A DNA stretch of 64,000 nt, taken from NCBI RefSeq assembly GCF_040546815.1, contig NZ_JBEPOO010000001.1:1240001-1304000 (forward strand), written 5' to 3'. How positions within the stretch are numbered: the stretch's first letter is position 1; every line of letters begins with the position of its first letter. The position numbers and the translations under genes were made by a program. This DNA is from Devosia sp. 2618. GTDB taxonomy: Bacteria > Pseudomonadota > Alphaproteobacteria > Rhizobiales > Devosiaceae. Below, piece by piece: positions 1-7,669 of the stretch. The notes under the pieces were generated by a model that worked only from the letters and a program-made list of their open reading frames with translations, searched no databases and was not told the origin of the DNA.

Positions 1-488
1 CGACCACTTTCCATCTCTCTCACAGTCAGAGATGGCGTCCATCTTGATGGTCACACAGCAATTGGTATCGCGGTATGTTAACACCAGAGCAAAACAGCTT
101 CGGGACTTGAAGGCTGCACGATGTCAGGTGCTTGTGACTAAAGAGCGGGTCGGGCGGGTCTTGCCTGAATGGGCATGAGCGACAGCATGGTTGTCGAGGT
201 ATATAACCTATGCCCACAACAAGCTGAAAAATGGATTTGGTGACCCTGTCCATATTGGACGAATTGAGGGGAGGCTGATTACCCCTCACCCTAGGAGAGA
301 TTACCCCCCACCCTAGGAGAGCTGCGTCTAAGGCTATGCTTATAGAGGATACAAACAGGATGTGTTTTAGGATACGTATTACAGGCATAGCTTATAGATT
401 AGCTTTAAGCGTACCTGAAGCATTCCTGAAGAGCGCTTGAAGCTATGCCTTGGCAATGTCGCTTGTGAGCGATGTTGACCAGAGGGGA
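1..488. other. Non-coding stretch at the left edge
   Basis: No convincing gene was found in these 488 bases. The only open frame of any length, on the minus strand, has no ribosome binding site and a composition unlike protein. The stretch contains a 22-bp tandem duplication (277-320) and several near copies of GGCATAGCTT in both orientations (near 391 and 437). A further copy lies near 6,935, in front of the exported metallopeptidase. Confidence 0.5.
277..320. repeat. 22-bp tandem repeat, two copies
   Basis: Bases 277-298 and 299-320 are head-to-tail copies of a unit that begins GATTACCCC and ends ACCCTAGGAGA, with one mismatch between them. Adjacent direct repeats of about 22 bp look like iterons or a tandem regulator site. 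Two copies are too few to assign a role. Confidence 0.7.
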
Positions 489-827
489 CTAACAGGGCCA
501 CTTCTCGACGACTGCGTCGGCAAGATAGTCGAACGCTGGGCCTTCAGCCTTGTTTGCGGGAGGCTCCACGAGCAATCCACTGGCTAGGTCGAGGACTTCC
601 TGAAGCTGAACTTCCTTGCCCCGACAGGAACGTTTGGCAGGCCAAGCCGTGGCTTCCAGCGCGTCAGCAACCCCAATGATGAAGCCAAGGCAAATCTCAC
701 CTTCGTTCCGACAGTCTTGGCTCAGCTCTTCTACCGAGATGAACATCATCCGCTTCTGAGCTTGGGCGGGCGAAACTGACAACATGCCAGTGACGATCAC
801 TCCGAGCATTGCCGACCTGATGTTCAT
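489..827 (-). CDS. Rap1a/Tai-family immunity-like exported protein
   Basis: A 112-residue protein with a Sec signal peptide (about residues 1-23, ending in an AQA motif). The mature part has the pattern typical of the Rap1a/Tai family: a first Cys in a SQDC-type helix, CLGFIIGVADAL, a third conserved Cys after the central basic stretch, and a C-terminal helix that ends exactly in WPC. Founding family members (Rap1a of Serratia) are periplasmic immunity proteins against type VI secretion amidases, and many distant homologues have no known partner. No amidase effector or type VI gene lies nearby, so its target is unknown. The ATG at 827 has only a distant purine-rich stretch upstream. Family assignment is fairly secure; an immunity function is inference. 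Confidence 0.7.
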   Translation of the reverse strand: MNIRSAMLGVIVTGMLSVSPAQAQKRMMFISVEELSQDCRNEGEICLGFIIGVADALEATAWPAKRSCRGKEVQLQEVLDLASGLLVEPPANKAEGPAFDYLADAVVEKWPC

Positions 828-950
828 TTTCGGCCCCGTGCCAACTCCATATCCTGATCATCGGGCATGCTGGGCGCATCTGCAATCCCAAGGTGAAATG
901 TCCCCCGTCAACCGATGTGTCTTCCTTCATGCGCGGTCTCTATATGCACT

Positions 951-1086
951 CGCAAAGCGCGCTTCGAGCCCGCCAAAGGAATAGCCATGACCACCTCAAC
1001 ATCGATCATCCCTAACGTCGCGCTCGTGAAGGGCCAACCAATGACCAATAGCCGCGATGTGGCCGAGCTGTTCGGGAAGCGTCATG
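951..1086 (+). repeat. Duplicated Rha-leader segment, copy 1
   Basis: The sequence before and into the first Rha-like frame is repeated imperfectly about 620 bp downstream. CGCAAAGCGC at 951 and GGAATAGCCATGACCA around the start codon match the segment that starts at 1572. A second matching block begins at 1044 and contains GAGCTGTTCGGGAAGCG. The shared leader shows that the two Rha-like frames arose by tandem duplication. Confidence 0.75.
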
Positions 1087-1446
1087 CTGAAGTGCTGCGG
1101 GCCATGACCGGCCTCTATTGCAGCCCCGAGTTCACTGAGCGCAATTTTGCGTTGAGTGAATATCGGGACAGCACTACCGCTCCTTCGATATGTGTAAGGA
1201 TGGCTTCGCCATTCTAGCGATGGGCTTCAACGGGGCCAAGGCTCTTGGGCTCAAGCTGGGACACCCCACCAACCGTCAGTTGAATAGCGAAACTACCCAC
1301 ACCCCCAAGGTCACGATTGCCGTGAAAACTTCCGTGACCTTGTGGACCGCATCAATACAATCAATGACGCGATCAAATACGGTTTTTGGCTCATGAGAAG
1401 ACTTAGCTTTCATGATCAACCCTCCAACATTTTATGTCCGGAATGA
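987..1446 (+). pseudogene. Rha-family phage regulator, broken by frameshifts
   Basis: The frame opening at ATG 987 encodes MTNSRDVAELFGKRHAEVLR, the N-terminal signature of Rha-type phage regulatory proteins (normally read as a small DNA-binding or antirepressor-like domain). At about 1172 the family pattern jumps to another frame, where SFDMCKDGFAILAMGFNGAKAL continues the domain. A third frame further on reads NFRDLVDRINTINDAIKYG before a stop at 1444-1446. Three successive frames covering one protein pattern indicate at least two indels and loss of function. A leader almost identical to that of the second copy (1609) precedes it. Rha was described in lambdoid phage phi80 and interferes with host growth; here it marks prophage remains. 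Confidence 0.7.
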
Positions 1447-1567
1447 GCTTCCGGCTGCCCAGTCCGCGAGGATTGCTGACTGCCCGCTAGTGCGGGTGGA
1501 CATTTGGGCAAAACGTGTTGGGGTGTCCCTCGGCGCTTTTCCTACACCGCCGCCACTTGGTCAATGA
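1412..1567 (+). CDS. Possible 51-residue hypothetical ORF
   Basis: ATG 1412 opens a 51-codon frame (MINPPTFYVRNELPAAQ at its start) that stops at 1565-1567 just before the leader of the second Rha-like copy. It overlaps the tail of the first Rha remnant in another frame and lacks a clear ribosome binding site. It could be a small phage protein or chance. No family recognised. Confidence 0.2.
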   Translation: MINPPTFYVRNELPAAQSARIADCPLVRVDIWAKRVGVSLGAFPTPPPLGQ

Positions 1568-1571
1568 AGTT

Positions 1572-1702
1572 CGCAAAGCGCGGCCTGAAGCCCGCCTAAG
1601 GAATAGCCATGACCAACCTCCCGAAGCCCTACGTAACCCTCGTCCGCAATAAGGCGGTCACCAATAGCCGCCATGTTGCTGAGCTGTTCGGGAAGCGGCA
1701 TG
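1572..1702 (+). repeat. Duplicated Rha-leader segment, copy 2
   Basis: Second copy of the segment described at 951. CGCAAAGCG at 1572 and GGAATAGCCATGACCA at the start codon are shared, and the GAGCTGTTCGGGAAGCG block recurs from 1660 onward. The two copies differ by scattered substitutions and a 6-bp difference in spacing, so the duplication is not recent. Confidence 0.75.
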
Positions 1703-1818
1703 ATCTCGTCTTGCGGGACATCGACAACCTCCGCTCGCAGGGTGTCCTCATTTTTGAGGAGACCTCCTACGTGCAGGCTCAGAACCGGCAGGCCATGCCG
1801 CACCTAAGCTTCGCCTGA
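1609..1818 (+). pseudogene. Rha-family phage regulator, truncated second copy
   Basis: The 69-codon frame contains NSRHVAELFGKRHDLVLRDI followed by FEETSYVQAQNRQ, which matches the first half of the Rha domain. It then ends in PHLSFA and a stop instead of the usual segment with a GFALLAMGF core. Intact family members are roughly twice this length or more, so this is a 5' fragment. It begins with the duplicated leader shared with the frame at 987. An independent short product cannot be excluded, because the frame itself is open and a purine-rich AAGGAATAG stretch precedes the ATG. Confidence 0.6.
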
Positions 1819-2023
1819 AGAACGCTTGAGAAGGGGGGAATAAATTGGAGCAAAAATCCGAGCAGGTAGATCAGATCGGCGGCCCCGCGATACCCCCTCC
1901 ACCCCTTTCTCCGCAGTCTTGGCCAGTAATTAGGAATTTGTCTTCCAGCATTAATGCTCATAAGAGCCGTTGACCTAGCTGCAACTCCCGGTGAACATTT
2001 AGAAAACCACTCGGAGATGACGA

Positions 2024-2497
2024 TTGCAGCCAGCCAATGCGACAGCACAACTTTCTACTCGCTCGTCACTAGCAGCGCTGGAGGCGACCATCGAGCTGTT
2101 CAGGGGGCTGCGCGTTGAGATGCCGATACAGGTGCCGCTTGTCTTCCTCATCGTCGCCCAACACAAGGGCATCAGCGCGGCAGAGCTATGCAAGCGAACG
2201 GGACTAAGTCAGTCATCCGTCTCCCGCAATGTCTCGGTGTTGACCAAACAGGGCAAGGCCGGAGAAGCGGGCCTAGGCTTGATCGTTAAAACCATAGACC
2301 CAGCCAACACGAGAGCCCATGCCTATCATCTGACAAAGGACGGCAGGGCGATGGTAGGCCAGCTCACAGCGCTTTTGGCGAGGGCTGTGAAGGTGCGTAA
2401 GCCAGTTGATGTTGCGGCTCAGCTTGACGCACCAATGCCTGCGAGTGGTGCGCCTATCGCGTTTGCAGGAGCGCATTGGGAAGTGTGGGTGGACTAG
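2024..2497 (+). CDS. Winged-helix (MarR-like) transcriptional regulator
   Basis: 157 residues. Around residues 34-75 it reads MPIQVPLVFLIVAQHKGISAAELCKRTGLSQSSVSRNVSVLTKQG, a helix-turn-helix with the recognition-helix pattern of MarR-type winged helices (SQSSVSRNV). The segment YHLTKDGRAMV (about residues 105-115) matches the wing and final helix. The preferred start is TTG at 2024 because GGAG lies 7 bases before it; the first in-frame ATG is 32 codons later and would still retain the DNA-binding domain. A low-complexity tail of about 30 residues follows. It is a single gene facing an unrelated minus-strand gene 2 bases beyond its end. Target genes unknown; MarR-like fold confident, exact family not. 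Confidence 0.6.
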   Translation: MQPANATAQLSTRSSLAALEATIELFRGLRVEMPIQVPLVFLIVAQHKGISAAELCKRTGLSQSSVSRNVSVLTKQGKAGEAGLGLIVKTIDPANTRAHAYHLTKDGRAMVGQLTALLARAVKVRKPVDVAAQLDAPMPASGAPIAFAGAHWEVWVD

Positions 2498-2499
2498 GA

Positions 2500-2937
2500 C
2501 TAGTCAGGCGTACAACTCACCGCATGAGGTGAATGCTCTGCAATCCATGCTCCAATGTCGGTGAGTACCCATGGTAGGGCACAAACGGCTCCCACCGGTG
2601 CCAATCTCTCCTCGACCTCATTCATCTGCTTGCTGTCTGGATAAAGTGTTAGCACGGCCCCATTGTGGAGGCTCATTGGCGTAGGGTGAAAGAGCCCGAT
2701 AGTTATGGTTCTGCCATTCAGTACGAGCGTCCGCTGCTTGATAGCTTTAGTGAGGCTGATACGCATGCTGGGTCGCTCTGCGGCGATGGCTTCAAAAGCG
2801 CTTTCTAGCAAGTGCTTTTTCGGTGCCTGGATATACAGGCGCTCCTCAGGGCGGCTCACCAACCATGTCAAGCCACAGAGCCCCTCAAAGCCTGTGCAGG
2901 TTGGTCCCTGGAGATTTACATAGAAACGTTCAAGCAT
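2500..2937 (-). CDS. Hypothetical protein, 145 aa
   Basis: No family recognised. The protein is soluble by inspection, with no signal peptide or membrane segment, mixed alpha/beta composition, and several Cys residues (positions 14 and 21, and near the C-terminus). The ATG at 2937 is preceded on its strand by AGGTGAG about 4 bases upstream, which supports translation. It ends 2 bases from the convergent winged-helix regulator and starts about 75 bases from the resolvase res site, so it belongs to the accessory cargo. Codon use resembles the neighbouring island genes. Confidence 0.5.
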   Translation of the reverse strand: MLERFYVNLQGPTCTGFEGLCGLTWLVSRPEERLYIQAPKKHLLESAFEAIAAERPSMRISLTKAIKQRTLVLNGRTITIGLFHPTPMSLHNGAVLTLYPDSKQMNEVEERLAPVGAVCALPWVLTDIGAWIAEHSPHAVSCTPD

Positions 2938-3012
2938 GCTCTCACCTAGGTGACAAACTATGGGCCTTGAATAGCGTAAGACGCAGTTCTTTCAACCCGG
3001 TAATTATCCCTT

Positions 3013-3129
3013 CGTCCGATAAGGTATACCCACCTCGGACACCATGCTCGCCTGTCTTTTTGTCCGACATGGGTTGACTGTAGATTTATCGGACGATATT
3101 CCGATTGTATCTTAAACCTTTTCGGACAA
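3013..3129 (+). promoter_or_regulatory. Tn3-type res site (three subsites) upstream of the resolvase
   Basis: Three inverted pairs of a half-site close to the Tn3/gamma-delta resolvase consensus TGTCCGATAA occur in order. Subsite I spans 3013-3041: CGTCCGATAA facing CTCGGACA, around a central GGTATACC. Subsite II spans 3061-3094: TGTCCGACAT facing TTATCGGAC. Subsite III spans 3099-3129: a degenerate TTCCGATTG facing TTCGGACAA. In the classic res site the three subsites are about 28, 34 and 25 bp with crossover at subsite I; here they are about 29, 34 and 31 bp. The 11-bp gap between subsite III and the ATG suggests that the resolvase also represses its own promoter. Confidence 0.75.
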
Positions 3130-3139
3130 AGGTTCTCAC

Positions 3140-3694
3140 ATGAAGATTGGCTATGCCCGCGTCTCCTCAACCGGCCAGAATGAGGCAGCACAGGTGGACA
3201 TCCTCACCCGCAACGGGGCGAACGATTTGTTCATCGAGAAGATGAGCGGCGCCACCAGAGAGGGCCGCGAGAAGCTGGCTGAGGCCATCCGCTTCGCCCG
3301 CAAGGGGGATGTGTTGATGGTCACCCGCTTGGACCGGCTGGCTCGCTCTGTCATCGATCTCCACGCCATCAGCCGTGAGCTTGACGCCAAGGGTGTAGAC
3401 CTCATCGTCACCGAACAGAGCATCGACACCACCACACCCACCGGGCGGCTGATGTTCAACATGCTCGCGGCCATCGCTGAGTTCGAGACCGATCTGCGCA
3501 AAGGGCGTCAGCTTGAGGGTATCGCTAAGGCCAAGGAGGAAGGGCGATACAAGGGGCGTCCAGTGACCGTCGATGCAGGGGCTATCAGAGCTGCTTTGGC
3601 CGCTGGGGATAAGCCTATGGCGGTTGCAAAGCGGTTCAACGTGGCCCGTTCGACGGTCTATCGGGTGATGAGCGACGTGGTGGTGAAAGCGTAA
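3140..3694 (+). CDS. Serine recombinase, Tn3 resolvase type
   Basis: 184 residues, full length for the family. The N-terminal catalytic domain contains GYARVSS with the nucleophilic Ser at residue 9, the conserved VTRLDRLARS loop (residues 60-69) and the long E-helix. A C-terminal helix-turn-helix (about 150-180, AVAKRFNVARSTVYRVM) follows. It would resolve directly repeated res sites by site-specific recombination through subsite I. The start ATG has AAAGG 7 bases before it. The res locus directly upstream (3013-3129) is the expected substrate. No transposase gene is present, so this is either a Tn3-family remnant or a stand-alone resolution system carried by the island. Confidence 0.9.
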   Translation: MKIGYARVSSTGQNEAAQVDILTRNGANDLFIEKMSGATREGREKLAEAIRFARKGDVLMVTRLDRLARSVIDLHAISRELDAKGVDLIVTEQSIDTTTPTGRLMFNMLAAIAEFETDLRKGRQLEGIAKAKEEGRYKGRPVTVDAGAIRAALAAGDKPMAVAKRFNVARSTVYRVMSDVVVKA

Positions 3695-3700
3695 CCTGTG

Positions 3701-3732
3701 GGCAACCTAATGCGCGCTTTGGATAGGTTGCC
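3701..3732. terminator. Inverted repeat after the resolvase
   Basis: GGCAACCTA (3701-3709) pairs perfectly with TAGGTTGCC (3724-3732) across a 14-base loop, 7 bases after the resolvase stop codon and between two convergent genes. A T-run follows only some 25 bases later, so efficient intrinsic termination is uncertain. Confidence 0.45.
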
Positions 3733-3784
3733 AGCGTGTTTGAAGATAGGTGTCTGTTTTTTTTGAGCCGTCCTCCAACGCTGT

Positions 3785-4504
3785 TCAGGCATGCTTGCCG
3801 CTATCCTCTGATTGCTGCCTTCGGTGCCGATGCAACACGCCTTCTATGTCGGCTAATGCGTTTAGCGCACGAAGGCTTTTTGTCGAGACTGGAAACATCG
3901 GCTCAACCCATGGCCCGTTCTCAAGCGAAATCAAACCTGAGCGAGTACAGGAAACCGCCAGCGCCCTCGTTTCGTCCTCGGAATGGTTGTGTAGGTGCTG
4001 CATCTCATCTTTGACGGTCTGCCATATCTGATGCTTAGTGGCTTCTGTTGGGCGAGGAACAGCCTCAGCGCGTGAAAACTCTCCAAGTAGGAGAACCTCT
4101 TCCTTACTTAAGGACGCCAACATGTCCGCGTGCCTCAAAAACTCGTCAGCATAGAGCGCTTTCTCCCTCATTTGGCCAGCAGCAACAGCAGCAAGCAGTC
4201 TTAGGTTAAGCCTTGCCGTGCCCTCTACTGCGGCACGCGCATATCGAAACGTCACCGATGCGAGTTCGGCATCAGGTACATCGCCTATGAGTTTTTGCCC
4301 AAGTCTTAGCTCCTCGATGAGGATTTGACGCGCCTGTTCGGTTCTATTCGCTGTCAGCTTTTGCCAAGCACTGAGGCCGACAGCAGTAGACGCGCTACTA
4401 CCAGCCAAGCCGTAAGCGCTCATCGCGTCCGTGATTAATGCGGCAACAACGTCAGGCACCATTGCATACACTGCCATCTTTGAGGCGGCTGAGACTAGCA
4501 GCAT
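3785..4504 (-). CDS. Hypothetical protein, 239 aa, last gene of the leftward protease/nuclease unit
   Basis: No confident family. The N-terminal 50 residues are rich in Ala, Ser and Gly with hydrophobic patches (YAMVPDVVAALITDAMSAYG) but no clean signal peptide. The middle (about 55-150) is predicted by eye to be helical, with many Leu and Glu residues. The C-terminal third contains LAVSCTRSGLISLENGPW, a shape often seen in a short wing or winged-helix-like end. It starts 33 bases after the GIY-YIG nuclease gene on the same strand, so the two are probably co-transcribed. This layout suggests a partner or immunity-like role, which is inference. A resemblance to abortive-infection alpha-type proteins was considered but is too weak to claim. 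Confidence 0.5.
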   Translation of the reverse strand: MLLVSAASKMAVYAMVPDVVAALITDAMSAYGLAGSSASTAVGLSAWQKLTANRTEQARQILIEELRLGQKLIGDVPDAELASVTFRYARAAVEGTARLNLRLLAAVAAGQMREKALYADEFLRHADMLASLSKEEVLLLGEFSRAEAVPRPTEATKHQIWQTVKDEMQHLHNHSEDETRALAVSCTRSGLISLENGPWVEPMFPVSTKSLRALNALADIEGVLHRHRRQQSEDSGKHA

Positions 4505-4537
4505 TCTCTAAGCGCCACGCCAAAGCCTGCTCTCCAC

Positions 4538-5317
4538 TCAGCACCGCCAAAACCTCACAGGGTTCTGCACGTGCTTAAGCTCAGGATTGGTAACGCGCTT
4601 GCCACGGGCTCCTGCATACATCTCCCAAACCTCGCTTGCAGCCTCTTCTCCGACGAAGCCTATGCGATGGCTTTCTGAGCCGTCTGCATGGGGGATTTCC
4701 GGGAAGTTCTCAGGCGTTGCATTCATCCACCTGAGCGGCTTGAACACGCCTACAACGACGCCTCTGACCACTGCCAACACATAGTCAGCCTTCTCCGCAC
4801 GGGCCTTTGAAACCCGCCAGCAGTACCGCACCAAATTGTAGATGGCCTTACGGTCAAAGCGCTCTTCCAGCCTGTTGATGTTGATAAGGACAAGAGCGTG
4901 TTCAGGACGCTCTGGGAACGCGGGCAGGCTGTATTTATCGACCAGCTCAATGTGGTTCATTGGCCCATAGGAACTGCTGGCATGACCGCCTTGGATGTTC
5001 GTCAGGCCGGGATAGGCGTCAATGAGCGCAGCCTCTACATGGAAAACTGCATTGTCTGGAATTTCATGGCGGTGGATGACGTGGATTACGGCCAAGCCTG
5101 CACTCTTTATGGCCCTGATACGGTCTAGCTTGGGCCCAAGGTTCTGGTCATCATCACCACCGGAGATGTCATGCAGTCCTTCGGCGTGGTCGAATACTCG
5201 GTTATTCTTTCCCTTGCCCACGTAGAAAGTCTCGCCATTGCGAGGGTCGATAAGGCGGTAGACATAGTTTCCAAGCTTGTCGCATACCTCTTCAGGGAAC
5301 CGGCTGTGCATCGTCAT
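4538..5317 (-). CDS. LEM-3-like GIY-YIG endonuclease with a C-terminal ASCH/EVE-like domain
   Basis: 259 residues in two parts. Residues about 16-115 form a GIY-YIG nuclease of the LEM-3-like type. NYVYRLID stands for GIY, TFYVGKGKNNR for YIG followed by the catalytic Arg (about residue 40), and VEAALID carries the metal-binding Glu (about 95) before LTNIQGG. Residues about 140-255 contain YCWRVSKARAEKADYVLAVVRGVVVGVF, which resembles the PUA-like (ASCH/EVE) pattern used for binding modified bases or RNA. A DNA-cleaving enzyme guided by a modified-nucleotide reader is a plausible reading, but only the nuclease half is confident. It lies between the trypsin-like protease gene (72-base gap) and the 239-residue gene (33-base gap). 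Confidence 0.7.
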   Translation of the reverse strand: MTMHSRFPEEVCDKLGNYVYRLIDPRNGETFYVGKGKNNRVFDHAEGLHDISGGDDDQNLGPKLDRIRAIKSAGLAVIHVIHRHEIPDNAVFHVEAALIDAYPGLTNIQGGHASSSYGPMNHIELVDKYSLPAFPERPEHALVLININRLEERFDRKAIYNLVRYCWRVSKARAEKADYVLAVVRGVVVGVFKPLRWMNATPENFPEIPHADGSESHRIGFVGEEAASEVWEMYAGARGKRVTNPELKHVQNPVRFWRC

Positions 5318-5389
5318 CTTTCCTAAGTGCTGGATATGGCGGGAACTGGGACGGCTACCACTGACAGTTCATGGCAGGACGGCGTGGCG

Positions 5390-6820
5390 TCAGTTGACCT
5401 CGCAGATAACCTGAACGGTGAATTTGCGTCCCAGCTCGACCAGTTCCTTTGTGCTTTTTGGCTCATCGGTGGACACGCTTGCATCGGGCAAACGGAAAAT
5501 ACTGAGGTACTCAGAGACCGTGTCTCCTTTAATCGCAAAGCCCACGTTCGACGCGATGTTTCCGGTGGACGCAAGCAGGACCTCATCATTGATTTTGGCG
5601 ACTGCTACGCCAACCACTCGCCCGTATTCGTCCAGAACAGGCCCGCCGCTATTGCCCGGTTGTAGGCCAACGTTCGTGGTGAACCACCGAGGCTCCCCCA
5701 TAAGGCCAGTCTCAGACGATACGATACCGGTAAGGACCGTCAGGGATGAGTTCAGAAGGCTTGCCAGAGGATAGCCTATTGCCACTACGTCTTCACCCAA
5801 CTCCACAGGGGAGGTTCTGATTTCAGCAACGGGGTGTGGTGTCGGCTTGAGGAGTTGTAGCACGGCGAGGTCGACTTCATCGTTGCTAGTGATGAGTTTG
5901 GCGTCACCAAAGCCCTTCACCCTGATGACGCTGCATCCATCAACAACGTGCTGGTTTGTCACTAGAACCCCATTGTCAGCAACGAAGAAACCTGAACCAG
6001 AGGAGGTCCCTTTAGGAGGGCTAGCAGTTTGCGACTGAGGCGCACTGTTTGTGGGCTTGGACTGCTCATTTGCTTCCGCTTGAGTGAAGTTCTCTTCAGT
6101 CTCAAAGGCCAACGGATAGGCATGTGAAGCCATAAAGACGGCTAGCATTGAGGCTAGCTCATTACGGGCGGGTACCCACTCAAGCGAGAACCCGGTACTC
6201 TCGCCCGGCGTGTGGCTCATGCGAATGTAGAAACTACGCCCCTCGCGCACCCCGGAGACGACAAAGGCATCTTCCGCGTAGTACTTGTATGTGACCTTGC
6301 GAGCCGCGGTACTGGCGCTCAACGACCTGTAGAGAGCATTGTAGGATTGTTCGGAGAACGGCTTCGTGATGGTTTCTAGGCGTATCGAGTTATCCGCGTT
6401 GAAATATGCTGAGCCTCGGCGCGTATCGGCCTCACGGCTCAGCACGGCCTCCGGTATCACCATCGACATCTGGCCGCGCTGGTCCTTGACGACAGCCATC
6501 CCAAGCTCTTGGAAGATTGCACTCGATTTTTGTAGGAGGGCATTTGATGCCGCGATGGTCAGTACACCGTCAGGCCGCTCACCAATCGCCTTTTGAAATG
6601 CTGTGATGGCCTGAAACGTATAGTTGCCAAATTCGCCATCGCTGGACGCACGATAGTGTCCGAGCAATATCAGAGACGTCTGGATTAGAAATCGGTCATC
6701 TTCGGGCTTCTGATTGAACCAGCGTTCGCTGCTCGAATAGTCTGCGTATGCCCACGTGGTTTGAGCCAACCCACACAGAATGATCAGCAGGGTGAGCAGC
6801 TTGCGACTAAGGATTTGCAT
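5390..6820 (-). CDS. Exported trypsin-like (S1C-type) serine protease with peptidoglycan-binding-like domain
   Basis: 476 residues. A Sec signal peptide ends near residue 26 (AYA-D). Residues about 44-90 (QTSLILLGHYRASSDGEFG and FQAITAFQK) match a peptidoglycan-binding-1-type repeat. A central region of unknown fold (120-240) and a Ser/Thr/Pro-rich linker (250-272) follow. The protease domain has a complete triad: His291 in TNQHVV, Asp317 in DEVDLAVL and Ser391 in GNSGGPV. The protein should therefore act in the periplasm or at the cell wall. It is the first gene of a leftward run with the GIY-YIG nuclease and the 239-residue protein, and it is divergent from another exported peptidase. Similar stand-alone proteases are common in Hyphomicrobiales; being linked to nuclease genes is not. 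Confidence 0.8.
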   Translation of the reverse strand: MQILSRKLLTLLIILCGLAQTTWAYADYSSSERWFNQKPEDDRFLIQTSLILLGHYRASSDGEFGNYTFQAITAFQKAIGERPDGVLTIAASNALLQKSSAIFQELGMAVVKDQRGQMSMVIPEAVLSREADTRRGSAYFNADNSIRLETITKPFSEQSYNALYRSLSASTAARKVTYKYYAEDAFVVSGVREGRSFYIRMSHTPGESTGFSLEWVPARNELASMLAVFMASHAYPLAFETEENFTQAEANEQSKPTNSAPQSQTASPPKGTSSGSGFFVADNGVLVTNQHVVDGCSVIRVKGFGDAKLITSNDEVDLAVLQLLKPTPHPVAEIRTSPVELGEDVVAIGYPLASLLNSSLTVLTGIVSSETGLMGEPRWFTTNVGLQPGNSGGPVLDEYGRVVGVAVAKINDEVLLASTGNIASNVGFAIKGDTVSEYLSIFRLPDASVSTDEPKSTKELVELGRKFTVQVICEVN

Positions 6821-6966
6821 GTTGAGAGTACCCCCGCCACGGTTCTCGCACCAACTCCTGCGAAGCTCAACTCCGAGTAAGCAAGCCTAGGTCTATTTGT
6901 TTTCGGTCTCTTGGCGCTTTTCAAACGATGCTCTAGGCATAGCTTCAAGGCATGAGGGAGCGAGAA
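6821..6966. promoter_or_regulatory. Divergent intergenic region between two exported peptidase genes
   Basis: This 146-base gap must carry the start signals of both the leftward (protease, nuclease, 239 aa) and rightward (metallopeptidase, NACHT) units. I see no clear paired -35/-10 boxes or operator palindrome. It contains AGGCATAGCTTCAAG near 6,935, which also occurs inverted near 437-452. A repeat of that length can arise by chance in 64 kb. Confidence 0.4.
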
Positions 6967-7563
6967 GTGGTTAGGTTTTCTATAACTGTCTTGACGGCCG
7001 TTAGCAGTGTCGTGGCCGTTACGACCTGCAATGCTGGCGACCGCTTACGCATTCACCTCGACGACAGCTCACCGGCCCTACATATGCCGGTTGGGAACCG
7101 TCTCGATGAAGTTGAACCAGCATTCGAGGACTATGCATACATGCTGTTCGATGTTTGTAATGCGATGGGCCTCACATCAGATGAGTGCATGATTTACCCC
7201 TTAAACGGCGCGCTTGGGGGGAACGCGATTGCTACCATCGAAGATGGCAATCGGGTGATTGTCTATGATCGGGAGCTTTCGCCGCTGATCGGTAGTGATG
7301 GTGCCGAGATGGTAGTTGCCCATGAAGTTGCCCACCACTTTTGTGGTCATTTGGGCACGCCAACCGACGCTACTCAGGAGCTTGAGGTCGACCTATTCGC
7401 CGGGGCTGCGATGCGCCTAATGGGCCGCTCGCTCAACGGTGCCCTAAGTGCGGTTGACCTGTTCTCAGAGAGGCCCAGCAAGTCGCACCCTGCACGGGGC
7501 GACCGTATCGACGCCATCACAGCGGGATGGAACCGGCCTGAGGTAGGCAAAGTCTGCGGCTAA
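6967..7563 (+). CDS. Exported HExxH (M48-like) metallopeptidase
   Basis: 198 residues from the GTG at 6967. That start is chosen because GGGAG lies 6 bases upstream and it gives a clean signal peptide (MVRFSITVLTAVSSVVAVTT, cleavage near CNAG-D); an ATG five codons earlier is possible. The zinc site HEVAH is at residues 119-123. A third-ligand motif of M48 type, ELEVD, begins at Glu138, and the C-terminal SHPARGDRIDAI resembles the usual M48 end. The fold is shorter than typical M48 enzymes and lacks their membrane helices. It is probably a periplasmic protease. It precedes the Mrr-NACHT gene on the same strand with a 106-base gap, suggesting co-transcription. Confidence 0.7.
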   Translation: MVRFSITVLTAVSSVVAVTTCNAGDRLRIHLDDSSPALHMPVGNRLDEVEPAFEDYAYMLFDVCNAMGLTSDECMIYPLNGALGGNAIATIEDGNRVIVYDRELSPLIGSDGAEMVVAHEVAHHFCGHLGTPTDATQELEVDLFAGAAMRLMGRSLNGALSAVDLFSERPSKSHPARGDRIDAITAGWNRPEVGKVCG

Positions 7564-7669
7564 GAGCAGGTGGATGGATACCTAGGAATGGAGCCTATTG
7601 GCTTTCTACATCAATTCATTGTGGGCGAAGAACCGCACATACCAACCAGATTCTCAAATGAGGTTTCCG

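Noticed and set aside
277..320. Possible CRISPR repeat
   Set aside because: Only two head-to-tail units without spacers and no cas genes nearby.
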